The notes beneath the pieces were generated by a model. It ran no database searches, was not told the DNA's origin, and saw only the letters and a list, made by a program, of their open reading frames with translations. A stretch of DNA of 64,000 nt, taken from positions 3,968,001 through 4,032,000 of the forward strand of contig NZ_CP087164.1 of NCBI RefSeq assembly GCF_021172045.1. Direction: 5' to 3'. Positions 7,878 to 15,907 of this stretch are shown one piece after another; within the stretch, counting starts at the first letter, position 1, and each line of letters starts with the position of its first letter. A program made the position numbers and the translations under genes. Origin of the DNA: Capillimicrobium parvum (lineage in GTDB: Bacteria; Actinomycetota; Thermoleophilia; Solirubrobacterales; Solirubrobacteraceae).

Positions 7878-8639
7878 ATGACAGATATAGCCCTGTCCAC
7901 ACTGCGCTGCGCGGTCATCGGCCGCGGGCGGCTCGGCACCGCGCTGGTTGCCGGTCTGCGCGACGCCGGCCTCGCCGTCGAGGGGCCGCTCGGCCGCGGC
8001 GCCGACCCTGCCGCCGACCTCGTCCTGCTCGCCGTGCCCGACGGCGAGATCGCCGCGGCCGCCGGCGCGCTCACGCCCCGTGCCGGCCTGCTCGCCGGCC
8101 ACTGCTCCGGCGCCACGACGCTCGATGCCCTCGCGCCCCACGAGGCGTTCAGCCTGCATCCCCTGATGACCGTCACGGCCGAGGGCGCCGACTTCGCCGG
8201 GGCCGCCGCCGCCGTCGCGGGCGCCGGCCCGCGCGCGCTCGCCGCCGCCACCGCGCTCGCCCACGCGCTCGGGCTGCGGCCGATCGCCGTCGACGACGCC
8301 GACCGTGCGGCCTACCACGCCGCCGCGTCGATCGCGTCCAACTTCCTCGTCACGCTCGAAGGTGCGGCGGAGCGCCTGGCGCGGACCGCCGGCGTCGATC
8401 GCGCCGCCCTCGCCCCGCTCGTCCGCGCCGCGGTCGAGAACTGGGCCGGGCTCGGAGCCGAGCGCGCGCTGACCGGCCCGATCGCCCGCGGCGACGAGGC
8501 CACCGTCACCCGGCAGCGCGATGCCGTCGCCGACCGCGCACCCGAGCTGCTGACCCTCTTCGACGCGCTGACGGATGCGACGCGCGACCTGGCCCACGCA
8601 CACGCCGCCGCCCACGCCCACGCCGCGAGCGCCGCCTGA
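7878..8639 (+). CDS. Rossmann-fold / DUF2520 protein, candidate ketopantoate reductase
   Basis: A 253-residue two-domain protein resembling ketopantoate and pyrroline-carboxylate reductases. The N-terminal NAD(P) fold is CAVIGRGRLGTALVAGLRDAG; the C-terminal DUF2520 helical domain follows from about residue 125 (DDADRAAYHAAASIASNFLV). The start is taken at ATG 7878, just before the Rossmann strand. Its stop overlaps the panC start by one base (TGATG). Mycobacterial genomes also have a DUF2520 gene directly before panC-panD. No panE is present in this cluster, which holds the other three pathway genes, so assignment to the NADPH-dependent ketopantoate step is reasonable inference but not proven by sequence. 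Confidence 0.8.
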   Translation: MTDIALSTLRCAVIGRGRLGTALVAGLRDAGLAVEGPLGRGADPAADLVLLAVPDGEIAAAAGALTPRAGLLAGHCSGATTLDALAPHEAFSLHPLMTVTAEGADFAGAAAAVAGAGPRALAAATALAHALGLRPIAVDDADRAAYHAAASIASNFLVTLEGAAERLARTAGVDRAALAPLVRAAVENWAGLGAERALTGPIARGDEATVTRQRDAVADRAPELLTLFDALTDATRDLAHAHAAAHAHAASAA

Positions 8640-9502
8640 TGCGCACGATCCGTACCGTGGCCGAGCTGCGCGCGGCGCTCGCCGGGGCCCGGCGCGACGG
8701 CCGCTCGATCGGGCTCGTCCCCACCATGGGCGCGCTGCACGAAGGCCACCTGTCGCTCGTCCGCCGCGCGCGCGCGGCCACCGACGTCGTCGTCGTCTCG
8801 CTCTTCGTCAACCCGGCGCAGTTCGCCCCCACCGAGGATCTCGCGAGCTACCCCCGCGACGAGGCGCGCGACGCCGAGCTCGCCGCGGCGGCGGGCGCCG
8901 ACCTGCTGTTCGCCCCGCCGGTTCGGGAGGTCTACCCCGACGGCTTCTCCACGACGGTCCACGTCGGCGGCGTCAGCGAGCCGCTCGAGGGCGCCGAGCG
9001 GGGCGCGACGCACTTCGACGGCGTGGCGACGGTCGTGACGAAGCTGCTGAACATGGCCGGCCCCGACGTCGCCTTCTTCGGCCAGAAGGACGCCCAGCAG
9101 GCGGCGGTCATCCGGCGCGTGGTGCGCGACCTGAACCTGCCGGTGCGCATCGAGACCTGTCCAACGGTGCGCGAGCCCGACGGCCTGGCGATGTCGAGCC
9201 GCAACGCCTACCTCGGCGCGGACGAGCGCCTCCGCGCCGTCGCGCTCAAGCGCGCGCTTGATGCCGCCCACGCGGCCGTCCGCGCCGGCGAGCGCGACGC
9301 CGGGGCCATCGCCGCCGCCGCCCGCGCGCGGATGGCCGAGCTGGACGTCGAGCCCGAGTACCTCGCGCTCGTCGACCCCGACACCTTCACCCCGGTCCAG
9401 CAGATCGGCGACCGGGACGTCCTCGTGGCCGTCGCCGCACGCATCGGCAGGGCCCGTCTCATCGACAACCACACGATCCACTCCAACGGGAGAGCCGGCT
9501 AG
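8639..9502 (+). CDS. panC: Pantothenate synthetase
   Basis: A 287-residue ligase that joins pantoate and beta-alanine using ATP in the cytoplasm. The ATP-binding HIGH-type motif is seen in [15 protein letters not shown]; the pantoate site is in [28 protein letters not shown] and the KMSKS-like [12 protein letters not shown] follow. The length is normal. ATG 8639 overlaps the upstream stop, and panD starts two bases after its end, so the three genes are one transcript. Nothing is odd in the catalytic motifs. Confidence 0.97.
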   Translation: MRTIRTVAELRAALAGARRDGRSIGLVPTMGALHEGHLSLVRRARAATDVVVVSLFVNPAQFAPTEDLASYPRDEARDAELAAAAGADLLFAPPVREVYPDGFSTTVHVGGVSEPLEGAERGATHFDGVATVVTKLLNMAGPDVAFFGQKDAQQAAVIRRVVRDLNLPVRIETCPTVREPDGLAMSSRNAYLGADERLRAVALKRALDAAHAAVRAGERDAGAIAAAARARMAELDVEPEYLALVDPDTFTPVQQIGDRDVLVAVAARIGRARLIDNHTIHSNGRAG

Positions 9503-9504
9503 CG

Positions 9505-9888
9505 ATGCAGCGCACGATGCTGAAGTCCAAGATCCACCGCGCGACCGTCACCGACTGCGACCTGCACTACGTCGGCTCGCTCACGATCGATCCCGACCTG
9601 CTGGAGGCCGCCGACATCCTCGAGCACGAGCAGGTCCACGTCGTCGACGTGGACAACGGCGCGCGGTTCGAGACCTACACGATCTCCGGGGAGCGCGGCT
9701 CCGGCGAGATGAAGGTCAACGGCGCCGCCGCGCGCCTCGTGCACCGCGGCGACACCGTCATCGTCATCTCCTACGCGCAGTACGACCGCACCGAGATGGA
9801 GTACTACGAGCCGCGCGTGGTGCACGTCACGGCGGGTAGCAACGAGATCATCCAGACCGACGCCCAGGTGGCGACCCTCCTCAGCTGA
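9505..9888 (+). CDS. panD: Aspartate 1-decarboxylase proenzyme
   Basis: A 127-residue pyruvoyl enzyme that makes beta-alanine from aspartate for PanC. The self-cleavage site is Gly24-Ser25 in [10 protein letters not shown]; Ser25 becomes the pyruvoyl group. The Tyr/Arg active-site region is in [21 protein letters not shown]. It sits between panC (two-base gap) and panB (29-base gap), completing both branches of pantothenate synthesis in one operon. Confidence 0.97.
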   Translation: MQRTMLKSKIHRATVTDCDLHYVGSLTIDPDLLEAADILEHEQVHVVDVDNGARFETYTISGERGSGEMKVNGAAARLVHRGDTVIVISYAQYDRTEMEYYEPRVVHVTAGSNEIIQTDAQVATLLS

Positions 9889-9917
9889 GGGCGTCAACCG
9901 ACCAAGGAGCAAACGTC

Positions 9918-10805
9918 ATGTCCGCAGCACCGCACGCCCCCGCCCCGGTCCTCGACTCCCTGCCGATGACCCTCCCGCGCCTGGCCGAGAAGAAGCGCCT
10001 CGGCGAGGCGATCGTGATGGTCACGGCCTACGACTACCCGTCGGCCCAGGTCGCCGAGGCGGCGGGCGTCGACATGGTCCTCGTCGGCGACTCGGGCGCG
10101 ATGACCGTCCTCGGCTACCCGTCGACCGTGCCGATCTCGCTCGACGAGATGGTGATGCTCACCGCGGCCGTGCGCCGTGGGCTGCGCACGCCGTTCCTGG
10201 TCTCCGACCTCCCGTTCGGGTCCTACGAGGGCAGCGACGAGCTGGCGATCGCCACCGCCCAGCGCTTCGTCAAGGAGGCCGGCGCGGACGCGGTCAAGCT
10301 CGAGGGCGGCGGCGTCATGGTCGACCGGGCGCGCGCCATCATCGCCGCGGGCATCCCGGTGATGGGGCACGTCGGCCTCACGCCGCAGACGTCGACCGCG
10401 CTCGGCGGCTACAAGGCGCAGGGACGGACCGCCGACGCGGCGCTCAAGGTCGCCGCCGACGCCGTCGCGCTCCAGGAGGCGGGCTGCTTCTCGATCGTCT
10501 GGGAGGCGATCCCGGCCGCGGTCGCCGAGGAGCTCATGCCGCGGATGGAGATCCCGGTGATCGGCATCGGCGCCGGAGGCGCGACCGACGGGCAGGTCCT
10601 CGTGTTCCACGACCTGCTCGGGATCCGCGAGGGCGTCGGCGCCCGCTTCGTCAAGCGCTACGGCGACGTCATGGACGAGATGGTGCGCGGCGTGCGCGCC
10701 TACGCGGACGACGTGCGCACCCGCCGCTACCCGGCGGCCGACCACACGTACTCGATCGATCCGGGCGAATTGACCGATTTCCGGGGGCGCCTGCAAGCGC
10801 AATAG
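9918..10805 (+). CDS. panB: 3-methyl-2-oxobutanoate hydroxymethyltransferase
   Basis: A 295-residue TIM-barrel enzyme that transfers a hydroxymethyl group from methylene-tetrahydrofolate to 2-ketoisovalerate, giving ketopantoate. Signatures are VMVTAYDYPSAQVAEAAGVD, VLVGDSGAMTVLGY (metal-binding Asp), LPFGSYEG, KLEGG and GHVGLTPQ. A strong AAGGAG lies eight bases before the ATG, unlike the coupled genes upstream. It is the last gene of the pan operon and is followed at once by a hairpin. Confidence 0.96.
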   Translation: MSAAPHAPAPVLDSLPMTLPRLAEKKRLGEAIVMVTAYDYPSAQVAEAAGVDMVLVGDSGAMTVLGYPSTVPISLDEMVMLTAAVRRGLRTPFLVSDLPFGSYEGSDELAIATAQRFVKEAGADAVKLEGGGVMVDRARAIIAAGIPVMGHVGLTPQTSTALGGYKAQGRTADAALKVAADAVALQEAGCFSIVWEAIPAAVAEELMPRMEIPVIGIGAGGATDGQVLVFHDLLGIREGVGARFVKRYGDVMDEMVRGVRAYADDVRTRRYPAADHTYSIDPGELTDFRGRLQAQ

Positions 10806-10824
10806 CGGGGCTCCGTAACCCCGC
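10805..10824 (+). terminator. Hairpin at the end of the pan operon
   Basis: GCGGGG (10805-10810) pairs with CCCCGC (10819-10824) around an eight-base loop, directly at the panB stop codon. There is no clean T-run after it, so it may be a weak terminator or an mRNA-stabilising end. Confidence 0.55.
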
Positions 10825-10869
10825 GCCTTCCGTTGCATCAGCAGATGGAGAGGGGTAGCGGTATCGGAC

Positions 10870-11805
10870 ATGCGTCCACCGCTTCTCCTCCCCATCGCGC
10901 TTCTGACCGCCGTTCTGACCGTCCCCGCGGCCGCCGGTGCCGCCGTCCCCCACACCGTCGCGCCCGGCGAGTCGCTGTGGTCGCTGGCCGCGGCGCAGAA
11001 CATGACGACGCGCGCGTTCGCCGCCGCCAACGGCCTGTCGCCCGACGCCCAGATCGTCGCCGGGCAGACGATCGACGTGCCATCGGTGTCGGAGGCCGCG
11101 GTGGCGCTGCAGTCGGCGCCCGCCGCGCCCGCCGCGCCCGCCGCGACGACGGCGACATCGACGTCGACCGCCGCCGCCCCGCCCCCAATGGGCGGTTACA
11201 CCGTCCGCCCCGGCGACACCCTGAGCAGCCTCGCCGCCCAGGCCGGGGTCTCCGTCAGCCAGATGGCGTACATGAACGGCCTGGACCCGAACGGCCTCCT
11301 GGTCGCCGGCACGGTCGTCAAGCTGCCGACCGGAGCCCCCGCCCCGGCGGCGTCTTCGCAGCCCGCCCCGGCGCCCGTCGTGCCCGCCGCCAGCCCGGCC
11401 CCCACCTCGAGCACCGTGACGTCCGGCGACATCGCCGCCGTCGCCTCGCGCAACGGCGTCCCCGGCGACCTCTCCGCCGCGATCGCCTGGCAGGAGTCGG
11501 GGTTCAACAACGCGATGGTCTCGTCGGCCAACGCGCGCGGCGTCATGCAGGTCATGCCCGGCACCTGGGACTGGGTGCAGAGCAACCTGGCGGCCCGGCA
11601 CCTCGATCCCAACTCGGCCATCGACAACGTCGGCGCGGGCGTCCTCTACCTCGGCCATCTCCTGCGCGAGACGGGGGGCGATCCGTCGATGGCGGCGGCG
11701 GCCTACTACCAGGGCCTCAGCTCCGTCCAGCGCATCGGGATGCTGCCCGAGACCCAGCGCTACGTCGCCAACGTGATGGCGCTGCGCTCGCGCTTCGGCG
11801 GCTGA
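10870..11805 (+). CDS. Secreted LysM / lytic transglycosylase
   Basis: A 311-residue exported peptidoglycan enzyme. A signal peptide (about residues 1-25) is followed by two LysM wall-binding modules (HTVAPGESLWSLAAAQNMTT and YTVRPGDTLSSLAAQAGVSV), an Ala/Pro linker, and a C-terminal SLT domain. Within the SLT domain AIAWQESGFNNAMVSSANARG holds the catalytic glutamate, and GVMQVMPGTWDWV and AAAYYQGL follow. It cleaves glycan strands to anhydro-muropeptides. It has its own promoter region after the pan terminator; the 45-base gap is too short for the long riboswitch leaders often found before such genes. Confidence 0.92.
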   Translation: MRPPLLLPIALLTAVLTVPAAAGAAVPHTVAPGESLWSLAAAQNMTTRAFAAANGLSPDAQIVAGQTIDVPSVSEAAVALQSAPAAPAAPAATTATSTSTAAAPPPMGGYTVRPGDTLSSLAAQAGVSVSQMAYMNGLDPNGLLVAGTVVKLPTGAPAPAASSQPAPAPVVPAASPAPTSSTVTSGDIAAVASRNGVPGDLSAAIAWQESGFNNAMVSSANARGVMQVMPGTWDWVQSNLAARHLDPNSAIDNVGAGVLYLGHLLRETGGDPSMAAAAYYQGLSSVQRIGMLPETQRYVANVMALRSRFGG

Positions 11806-11824
11806 ACCGGTCCGTCCGGAGCCC

Positions 11825-12064
11825 GCGCGCGGCCGGCCACAGCTCGAGCAGCGCGAGCTGCCAGAGCTTGCCCGCACCCGACGGCGTCCGGTGCGCGTTG
11901 GGCTCGGCCCGGAGCCGGCCGACGTAGGCCGGCTCCCACAGCCGCGCGACCGGACGCGCGGGTCGGTCATCGCGTCCCGTACGAGCTCGAGGTACGGCCC
12001 TCGAGCTCGACGAGCGCGGGCACCGGGAAGTAGCCCTTCGGCCGGTCGATGACCTCGGCCCTCG
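11825..12064 (-). pseudogene. Decayed C-terminal fragment of an asparagine-synthase-like amidotransferase (N-acetylglutaminylglutamine type)
   Basis: This lies in the 335-bp gap between two plus-strand genes. On the minus strand three frames join to read AEVIDRPKGYFPVPALVELE, then PYLELVRDAMTDPRVRSRG, then LWEPAYVGRLRAEPNAHRTP and GKLWQLALLELW. That order matches, from memory, the C-terminus of the asparagine-synthase-family amidotransferase of the NAGGN osmolyte pathway. One base is missing near 12000 and one near 11940; the rest of the gene (about 500 residues) is gone and no stop is preserved. The remainder of the gap shows only the promoter of the next gene (TACGCT at 12125-12130). Confidence 0.65.
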
Positions 12065-12140
12065 ACGCGCACTCTCCCGTGATTGCGCGCATCCCGGTCC
12101 CCGGTTCCCGGCGGCAGCGCCCGCTACGCTCGACCCCGCC

Positions 12141-12911
12141 ATGACCGAGCCGCTTGTCGGGATCTCCACGTCGGAGCTGCGCACGCCTCCGCACGTCGAA
12201 CCGCTCGCCGAGAGCGACCCGGTGCGCCGCGAGCTCGCGCTGGGGCTCGACTACCCGCGCGCCGTCGACGCGGCGGGCGCGATCCCGGTCGTGATCCCGC
12301 CGATGGCGGCGGGCGACCTGAACTCGCTCGTCGGCCGGCTGGACGGGCTGCTGCTCTCCGGCGGACCGGACCTCCACCCGTCGCTCTACGGCGCCGAGCC
12401 GCACGCGTTCCTGGGCCCCACGGAGCCGCCGCTGGACGCCTTCGAGCTCGAGCTCCTGCGCAGGGCCGACCAGGCTCAGCTCCCCCTGCTGGCGATCTGC
12501 CGCGGGCAGCAGGCGCTCAACGTCGGGCGCGGCGGCACGCTCTACCAGCACCTGCCCGAGGACGTCGGGGGCGAGATCGAGCACCGCCAGCGCCAGCCCG
12601 GCCGGGTCGCGACCCACACGGTGCGCATCGAGCCCGACAGCGCGGTGGCGGACGCCCTCGGTGCCACCGACATCGAGGTCAACTCGTTTCACCACCAGGC
12701 GATCCGCGACCTCGGGCGGGGGCTGCGCGCCGTCGCCTGGGCGCGCGATGGGGTGATCGAGGCGATCGAGGCGACCGATCGCCGGTTCGCGATCGGCGTC
12801 CAGTGGCACGCGGAGAGCCTCGTGGCCCGCGACGACCACCAGCGCCTGTTCCGGCGGTTCGTGGACGCCGCGGCGCAGACGCGCGCGGGCGGCGCTCGGG
12901 CCGCGGCGTAG
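12141..12911 (+). CDS. Gamma-glutamyl hydrolase-type class I amidotransferase (peptidase C26, PuuD-like)
   Basis: A 256-residue stand-alone class I glutamine-amidotransferase fold. The nucleophile is the Cys of LLAICRGQQALNVGRGG, the oxyanion region is LLLSGGPDLHPSLYG, and the His-Glu pair is in IGVQWHAESL. The family cleaves gamma-glutamyl amides. Two amide-forming ligases follow on the same strand, suggesting that it hydrolyses or trims their product. TACGCT ten bases before the ATG is the likely promoter -10. The gene ends in a repeated hairpin that carries its TAG stop codon in the loop. Confidence 0.9.
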   Translation: MTEPLVGISTSELRTPPHVEPLAESDPVRRELALGLDYPRAVDAAGAIPVVIPPMAAGDLNSLVGRLDGLLLSGGPDLHPSLYGAEPHAFLGPTEPPLDAFELELLRRADQAQLPLLAICRGQQALNVGRGGTLYQHLPEDVGGEIEHRQRQPGRVATHTVRIEPDSAVADALGATDIEVNSFHHQAIRDLGRGLRAVAWARDGVIEAIEATDRRFAIGVQWHAESLVARDDHQRLFRRFVDAAAQTRAGGARAAA

Positions 12912-12963
12912 CCGCGGTGCAGACGGCGGGAAGGCGCTCGGGCCGCGGCGTAGCCGCGGTGCA
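12875..12963 (+). repeat. Tandem duplication of a gene end containing a stop-codon hairpin
   Basis: Bases 12891-12921 recur exactly at 12933-12963 (31 bp), with related bases before each copy, giving a unit of about 42-44 bp. Each copy contains the palindrome CCGCGGC-GTA-GCCGCGG. In the first copy the palindrome's loop contributes to the TAG stop of the C26 gene. The rest of the gap to 13081 shows nothing recognisable. Confidence 0.9.
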
Positions 12964-13081
12964 CCGCTTTCCGGCCCCGGCGCCGGCGGCGGTCGACCTG
13001 CCCGCCGACCCACCCGAGCGCCCGGTCCGTCGTGACGGGGGTCGATTGCGATGCGGCGGACCGTGGGTAGGTGCAACGGTG

Positions 13082-14494
13082 ATGATCGTCCAGGAACGAC
13101 GGTCGCCCCCCCACCCCTACGAGCCCACCCCCGGCAGCTGGGACGAGGCGTTCGATGCCGACGGGCGGGTGCGACCGCTGTATGCCGAGCTCATGGCCGC
13201 CATCGAGGCGGCCGACCTCGCCGGCCTGCTGCGCCGCGTCAGCGACCACGCGGCCGCGGAGGGCGCGACGTTCGGCGGCGACGAGGCGTTCCCGGTCGAC
13301 CCGGTCCCGCGGCTCATCGGCGCCGCCGAGTGGGCCGAGCTCGAGGCCGGCCTGGGCCAGCGCCTGCGCGCCCTCGACGCGTTCGCCGGCGACATGGCGG
13401 GCGCCGAGCCGCGCATCGTGGCCGCGGGCGCCGTGCCCGAGCGCCTGACGGCGACGCTGCCGTTCCGCGAACCCGACCTCGCCGGCGTGCCGGCCCCGCC
13501 GGGCGCGCGCATCGCCATCGCGGGCCTCGACGTCGTCCGCGACGCCGACGGGACGTTCCGGGTCCTCGAAGACAACGTGCGCACGCCATCGGGGATGGCC
13601 TACCTGCTCGCGGCCCGCCGGGCGGTCAAGGCGCACGTGGCCGAGACGGGCCCCCGCCGGCAGGTCCGCGCGGCGCTGGCCAACCTGCTCGGCGGCGTGC
13701 TCGCCGCCGCCCGGCCGCACCCGGAGTCCGACGGCCACGTGGTCGTGCTCTCCGACGGGCCGTCGAACTCCGCGTTCTTCGAGCATCGCGTGCTCGCCGA
13801 CCTTGCGGGCGTCCGGCTCGTGCGGCCCGACGATCTGCGCCGCGACGGCGGCCGGCTGCTGCTGCGCGACGACGGCCGCCCCGTGCAGGTCGCCTACCGG
13901 CGCACAGACGAGGATCGGCTGCGCGACGCGGACGGGCGGCTCACGCCGATGGGCGAGCTCCTGCTCGAGCCGCTGCGGGCGGGCACGCTCGTGGTCGTCA
14001 ACTCGTTCGGCGCCGGCGTCGCGGACGACAAGCGCATCTATCCGTACGTGGACGAGATGATCCGGTTCTACCTCGGCGAGGCGCCGCTCGTGCCCTCGGT
14101 GCGGACGTACGACCTCGAGGAGCGCGCGCAGCGCGACGACGTCCTGGACCGGCTCGGCGAGCTCGTGCTCAAGCCGCGCGACGGCCACGGGGGCCGCGGC
14201 GTGCTCGTCGGCCCGTCGGCCGGCACGGACGAGCTGCGCGAGGCGGCGGAGGCGGTGCGTGCGGATCCGGGCGGCTGGGTCGCCCAGGACACCCTGCGGC
14301 TCTCGACGCACCCGACGGTCGTCGGCGATCGCCTCGAGCCCCGCCACGTCGACCTGCGCCCGTTCGTCTTCTTCGACGGCGTCCGGACGGTCGCCCTGCC
14401 CGGCGGGCTGACCCGGGTGGCGCTCGAGGCGGGCAGCATGATCGTCAACTCCTCACGAGGCGGCGGAGGCAAGGACACATGGGTGCTTCCCTGA
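13082..14494 (+). CDS. Circularly permuted ATP-grasp ligase (COG2308 type)
   Basis: A 470-residue ligase of the circularly permuted ATP-grasp type 2 family (formerly DUF404/DUF407). Landmarks are PTPGSWDEAFDADGRVRPLY, RIAIAGLDVVRDADGTFRVL followed by EDNVRTPSGMAYLL, LSDGPSNSAFFEHRVLA, PYVDEMIRFYLGE, ELVLKPRDGHGGRGVLVGP (ATP-binding Lys/Gly loop) and the end GSMIVNSSRGGGGKDTWVL. These enzymes form amide bonds between a carboxylate and an amine; the substrate is unknown. The ATG at 13082 is preceded by an in-frame GTG at 13079. It overlaps the following GCS2-type ligase by 16 bp. Confidence 0.9.
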   Translation: MIVQERRSPPHPYEPTPGSWDEAFDADGRVRPLYAELMAAIEAADLAGLLRRVSDHAAAEGATFGGDEAFPVDPVPRLIGAAEWAELEAGLGQRLRALDAFAGDMAGAEPRIVAAGAVPERLTATLPFREPDLAGVPAPPGARIAIAGLDVVRDADGTFRVLEDNVRTPSGMAYLLAARRAVKAHVAETGPRRQVRAALANLLGGVLAAARPHPESDGHVVVLSDGPSNSAFFEHRVLADLAGVRLVRPDDLRRDGGRLLLRDDGRPVQVAYRRTDEDRLRDADGRLTPMGELLLEPLRAGTLVVVNSFGAGVADDKRIYPYVDEMIRFYLGEAPLVPSVRTYDLEERAQRDDVLDRLGELVLKPRDGHGGRGVLVGPSAGTDELREAAEAVRADPGGWVAQDTLRLSTHPTVVGDRLEPRHVDLRPFVFFDGVRTVALPGGLTRVALEAGSMIVNSSRGGGGKDTWVLP

Positions 14495-15621
14495 GCGCCG
14501 AACGGCCCGCGTGGGCGCAGTGGGGTGGCGGCGGCGGGCCGGCCACCGCCTTCACGGTGGGCGTCGAGGAGGAATGCATGCTCGTCGCGCCCGAGTCGTG
14601 GAACCTCGCCGGGGCGATCGACGAGGTGCTGCCGCGCCTGCCCGCCGACGTAGCGGCCCACGCCAGCGCGGAGACGCACGCGGCGGCGCTGGAGCTCGCC
14701 ACCGGCGTGCACGGGACCGTCGACGCGGCGATCGAGGAGCTCGCCGACCTCCGGGCCGCGCTGCGCGAGACGACGGAGTCGTGCGGCCTCGCCGCGGCCG
14801 CGGCGGGCACGCACCCGTTCGCCGTGTGGCGCGACGTGTCGGTGTCGACGGGCGCGCGCCAGGCGCTCGTGTACGGCTCGATGCGCGAGCTCGCGCGCCG
14901 CGAGCCGACGTTCGCACTGCACGTCCACGTCGGCGTACCGGACCCCGAGGATGCCGTCCGGGTGGCCAACCGCCTGCGCGTGCATCTGCCGGTCCTGCTG
15001 GCGCTGTCGGCGAACTCGCCGTTCTGGCAGGGCCGCGACACGGGCCTGGCCTCGGCCCGCACGCCGCTGTTCCAGGCGTTCCCGCGCGTCGGGATCCCGC
15101 GCGCGTTCGACAGCTACGAGGATTGGCTGCAGACCGTCGGCCTACTCATCCGCTGCGAGGCGTTCCCGGAGCCGACGTTCCTGTGGTGGGACGTGCGGCT
15201 GCAGCCGGCGCTGGGGACCGTCGAGGTGCGGATCATGGACACGCAGACGACCGTCGAGGACAGCGGCGCGCTCGTCGCGCTCGTGCAGTGCCTCGCGCGG
15301 CTGGAGGCGCTCGAGGGCTTCGCCGACCCGCTCGCGGTCCGCAGCGACGAGGTCCTCGCCGAGAACCGCTTCATCGCCGCCCGCGACGGCACGACGGCCG
15401 CGCTCATCGACCCCTCCGTCGAGATGCGCATCCCGCTCGGCGAGGTGGTGGAGCGGCTGCTCGCCGCGTGCCGGCCGCACGCCGAGGACCTGGGCTGCGC
15501 GGACTGGATGCACGGCGTCGAGCGCCTGCTCGCGGATCCCGGCGCCGAGCGCCAGCTCGCCCTGGGGCGCGAGCCGGACCGCCTTCCCGGGCTCATGGCC
15601 GCCCTGGCGGGCGTGTACTAG
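14479..15621 (+). CDS. Carboxylate-amine ligase, glutamate-cysteine ligase family 2 (YbdK-like)
   Basis: A 380-residue GCS2-fold ligase: FTVGVEEECMLVAPESWNLA carries metal-binding glutamates, then ETHAAALELATGVH, ALHVHVGVPD, LLALSANSPFW and the C-terminal ALGTVEVRIMD. The family makes gamma-glutamyl-type amides, but the YbdK branch rarely has a proven substrate. A GGAGG sequence precedes the ATG within the end of the ATP-grasp gene, so both ligases are translated together. With the upstream C26 amidase this looks like a small pathway for an amide-linked metabolite. The stop at 15619 is followed within a few bases by the inserted element. Confidence 0.92.
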   Translation: MGASLSAERPAWAQWGGGGGPATAFTVGVEEECMLVAPESWNLAGAIDEVLPRLPADVAAHASAETHAAALELATGVHGTVDAAIEELADLRAALRETTESCGLAAAAAGTHPFAVWRDVSVSTGARQALVYGSMRELARREPTFALHVHVGVPDPEDAVRVANRLRVHLPVLLALSANSPFWQGRDTGLASARTPLFQAFPRVGIPRAFDSYEDWLQTVGLLIRCEAFPEPTFLWWDVRLQPALGTVEVRIMDTQTTVEDSGALVALVQCLARLEALEGFADPLAVRSDEVLAENRFIAARDGTTAALIDPSVEMRIPLGEVVERLLAACRPHAEDLGCADWMHGVERLLADPGAERQLALGREPDRLPGLMAALAGVY

Positions 15622-15694
15622 TTCTGATATGTCCGTCGTGTTGTCAAGTGGGCGTGCGTGATCGCCGTCCGCTTGGCGGCCGTCGGGCGGGGTT

Positions 15695-15887
15695 GGTCGG
15701 TGGGCCGGGACGCCGGGCTCGGTGTCGGCGTTGCCAGTCTGAGATGCGAGGGTTGGGTACCTCAGGGCCCGGTTTCGTGCTGCCGGCTTTTGCTGTCTAG
15801 GAACGAGCGTGCCGCCCACCGAGGGGGTGCTCATAGAACGTTCGCGCGTGCCGGCCGCTGATGGCCCGGCGCCCCGGCCCACCGACC
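15695..15887 (-). ncRNA. Candidate bridge RNA / structured noncoding RNA of the IS110 element
   Basis: Two 24-base arms (15695-15718 and 15864-15887) are inverted copies with one mismatch. Read as minus-strand RNA, the mismatch becomes a G-U pair, so all 24 positions can pair; read as plus-strand RNA it would be A-C. The arms enclose 145 nt that can form smaller hairpins (for example GAGG...CCTC and CTGAG...CTCAG with a 17-base loop). The 193-nt unit begins 20 bases after the transposase stop. IS110-family elements are known to encode a bridge RNA in a noncoding end that guides recombination; in the IS1111 branch it lies downstream of the transposase. The assignment is inference from position and fold. 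Confidence 0.45.
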
Positions 15888-15907
15888 GTGATGTTCTCAG
15901 CCGCGGG

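Noticed and set aside
10825-10869. Possible riboswitch before the LysM/transglycosylase gene
   Set aside because: Cell-wall hydrolase genes often follow c-di-AMP riboswitches, but only 45 bases separate the upstream hairpin from the start, too few for that fold.
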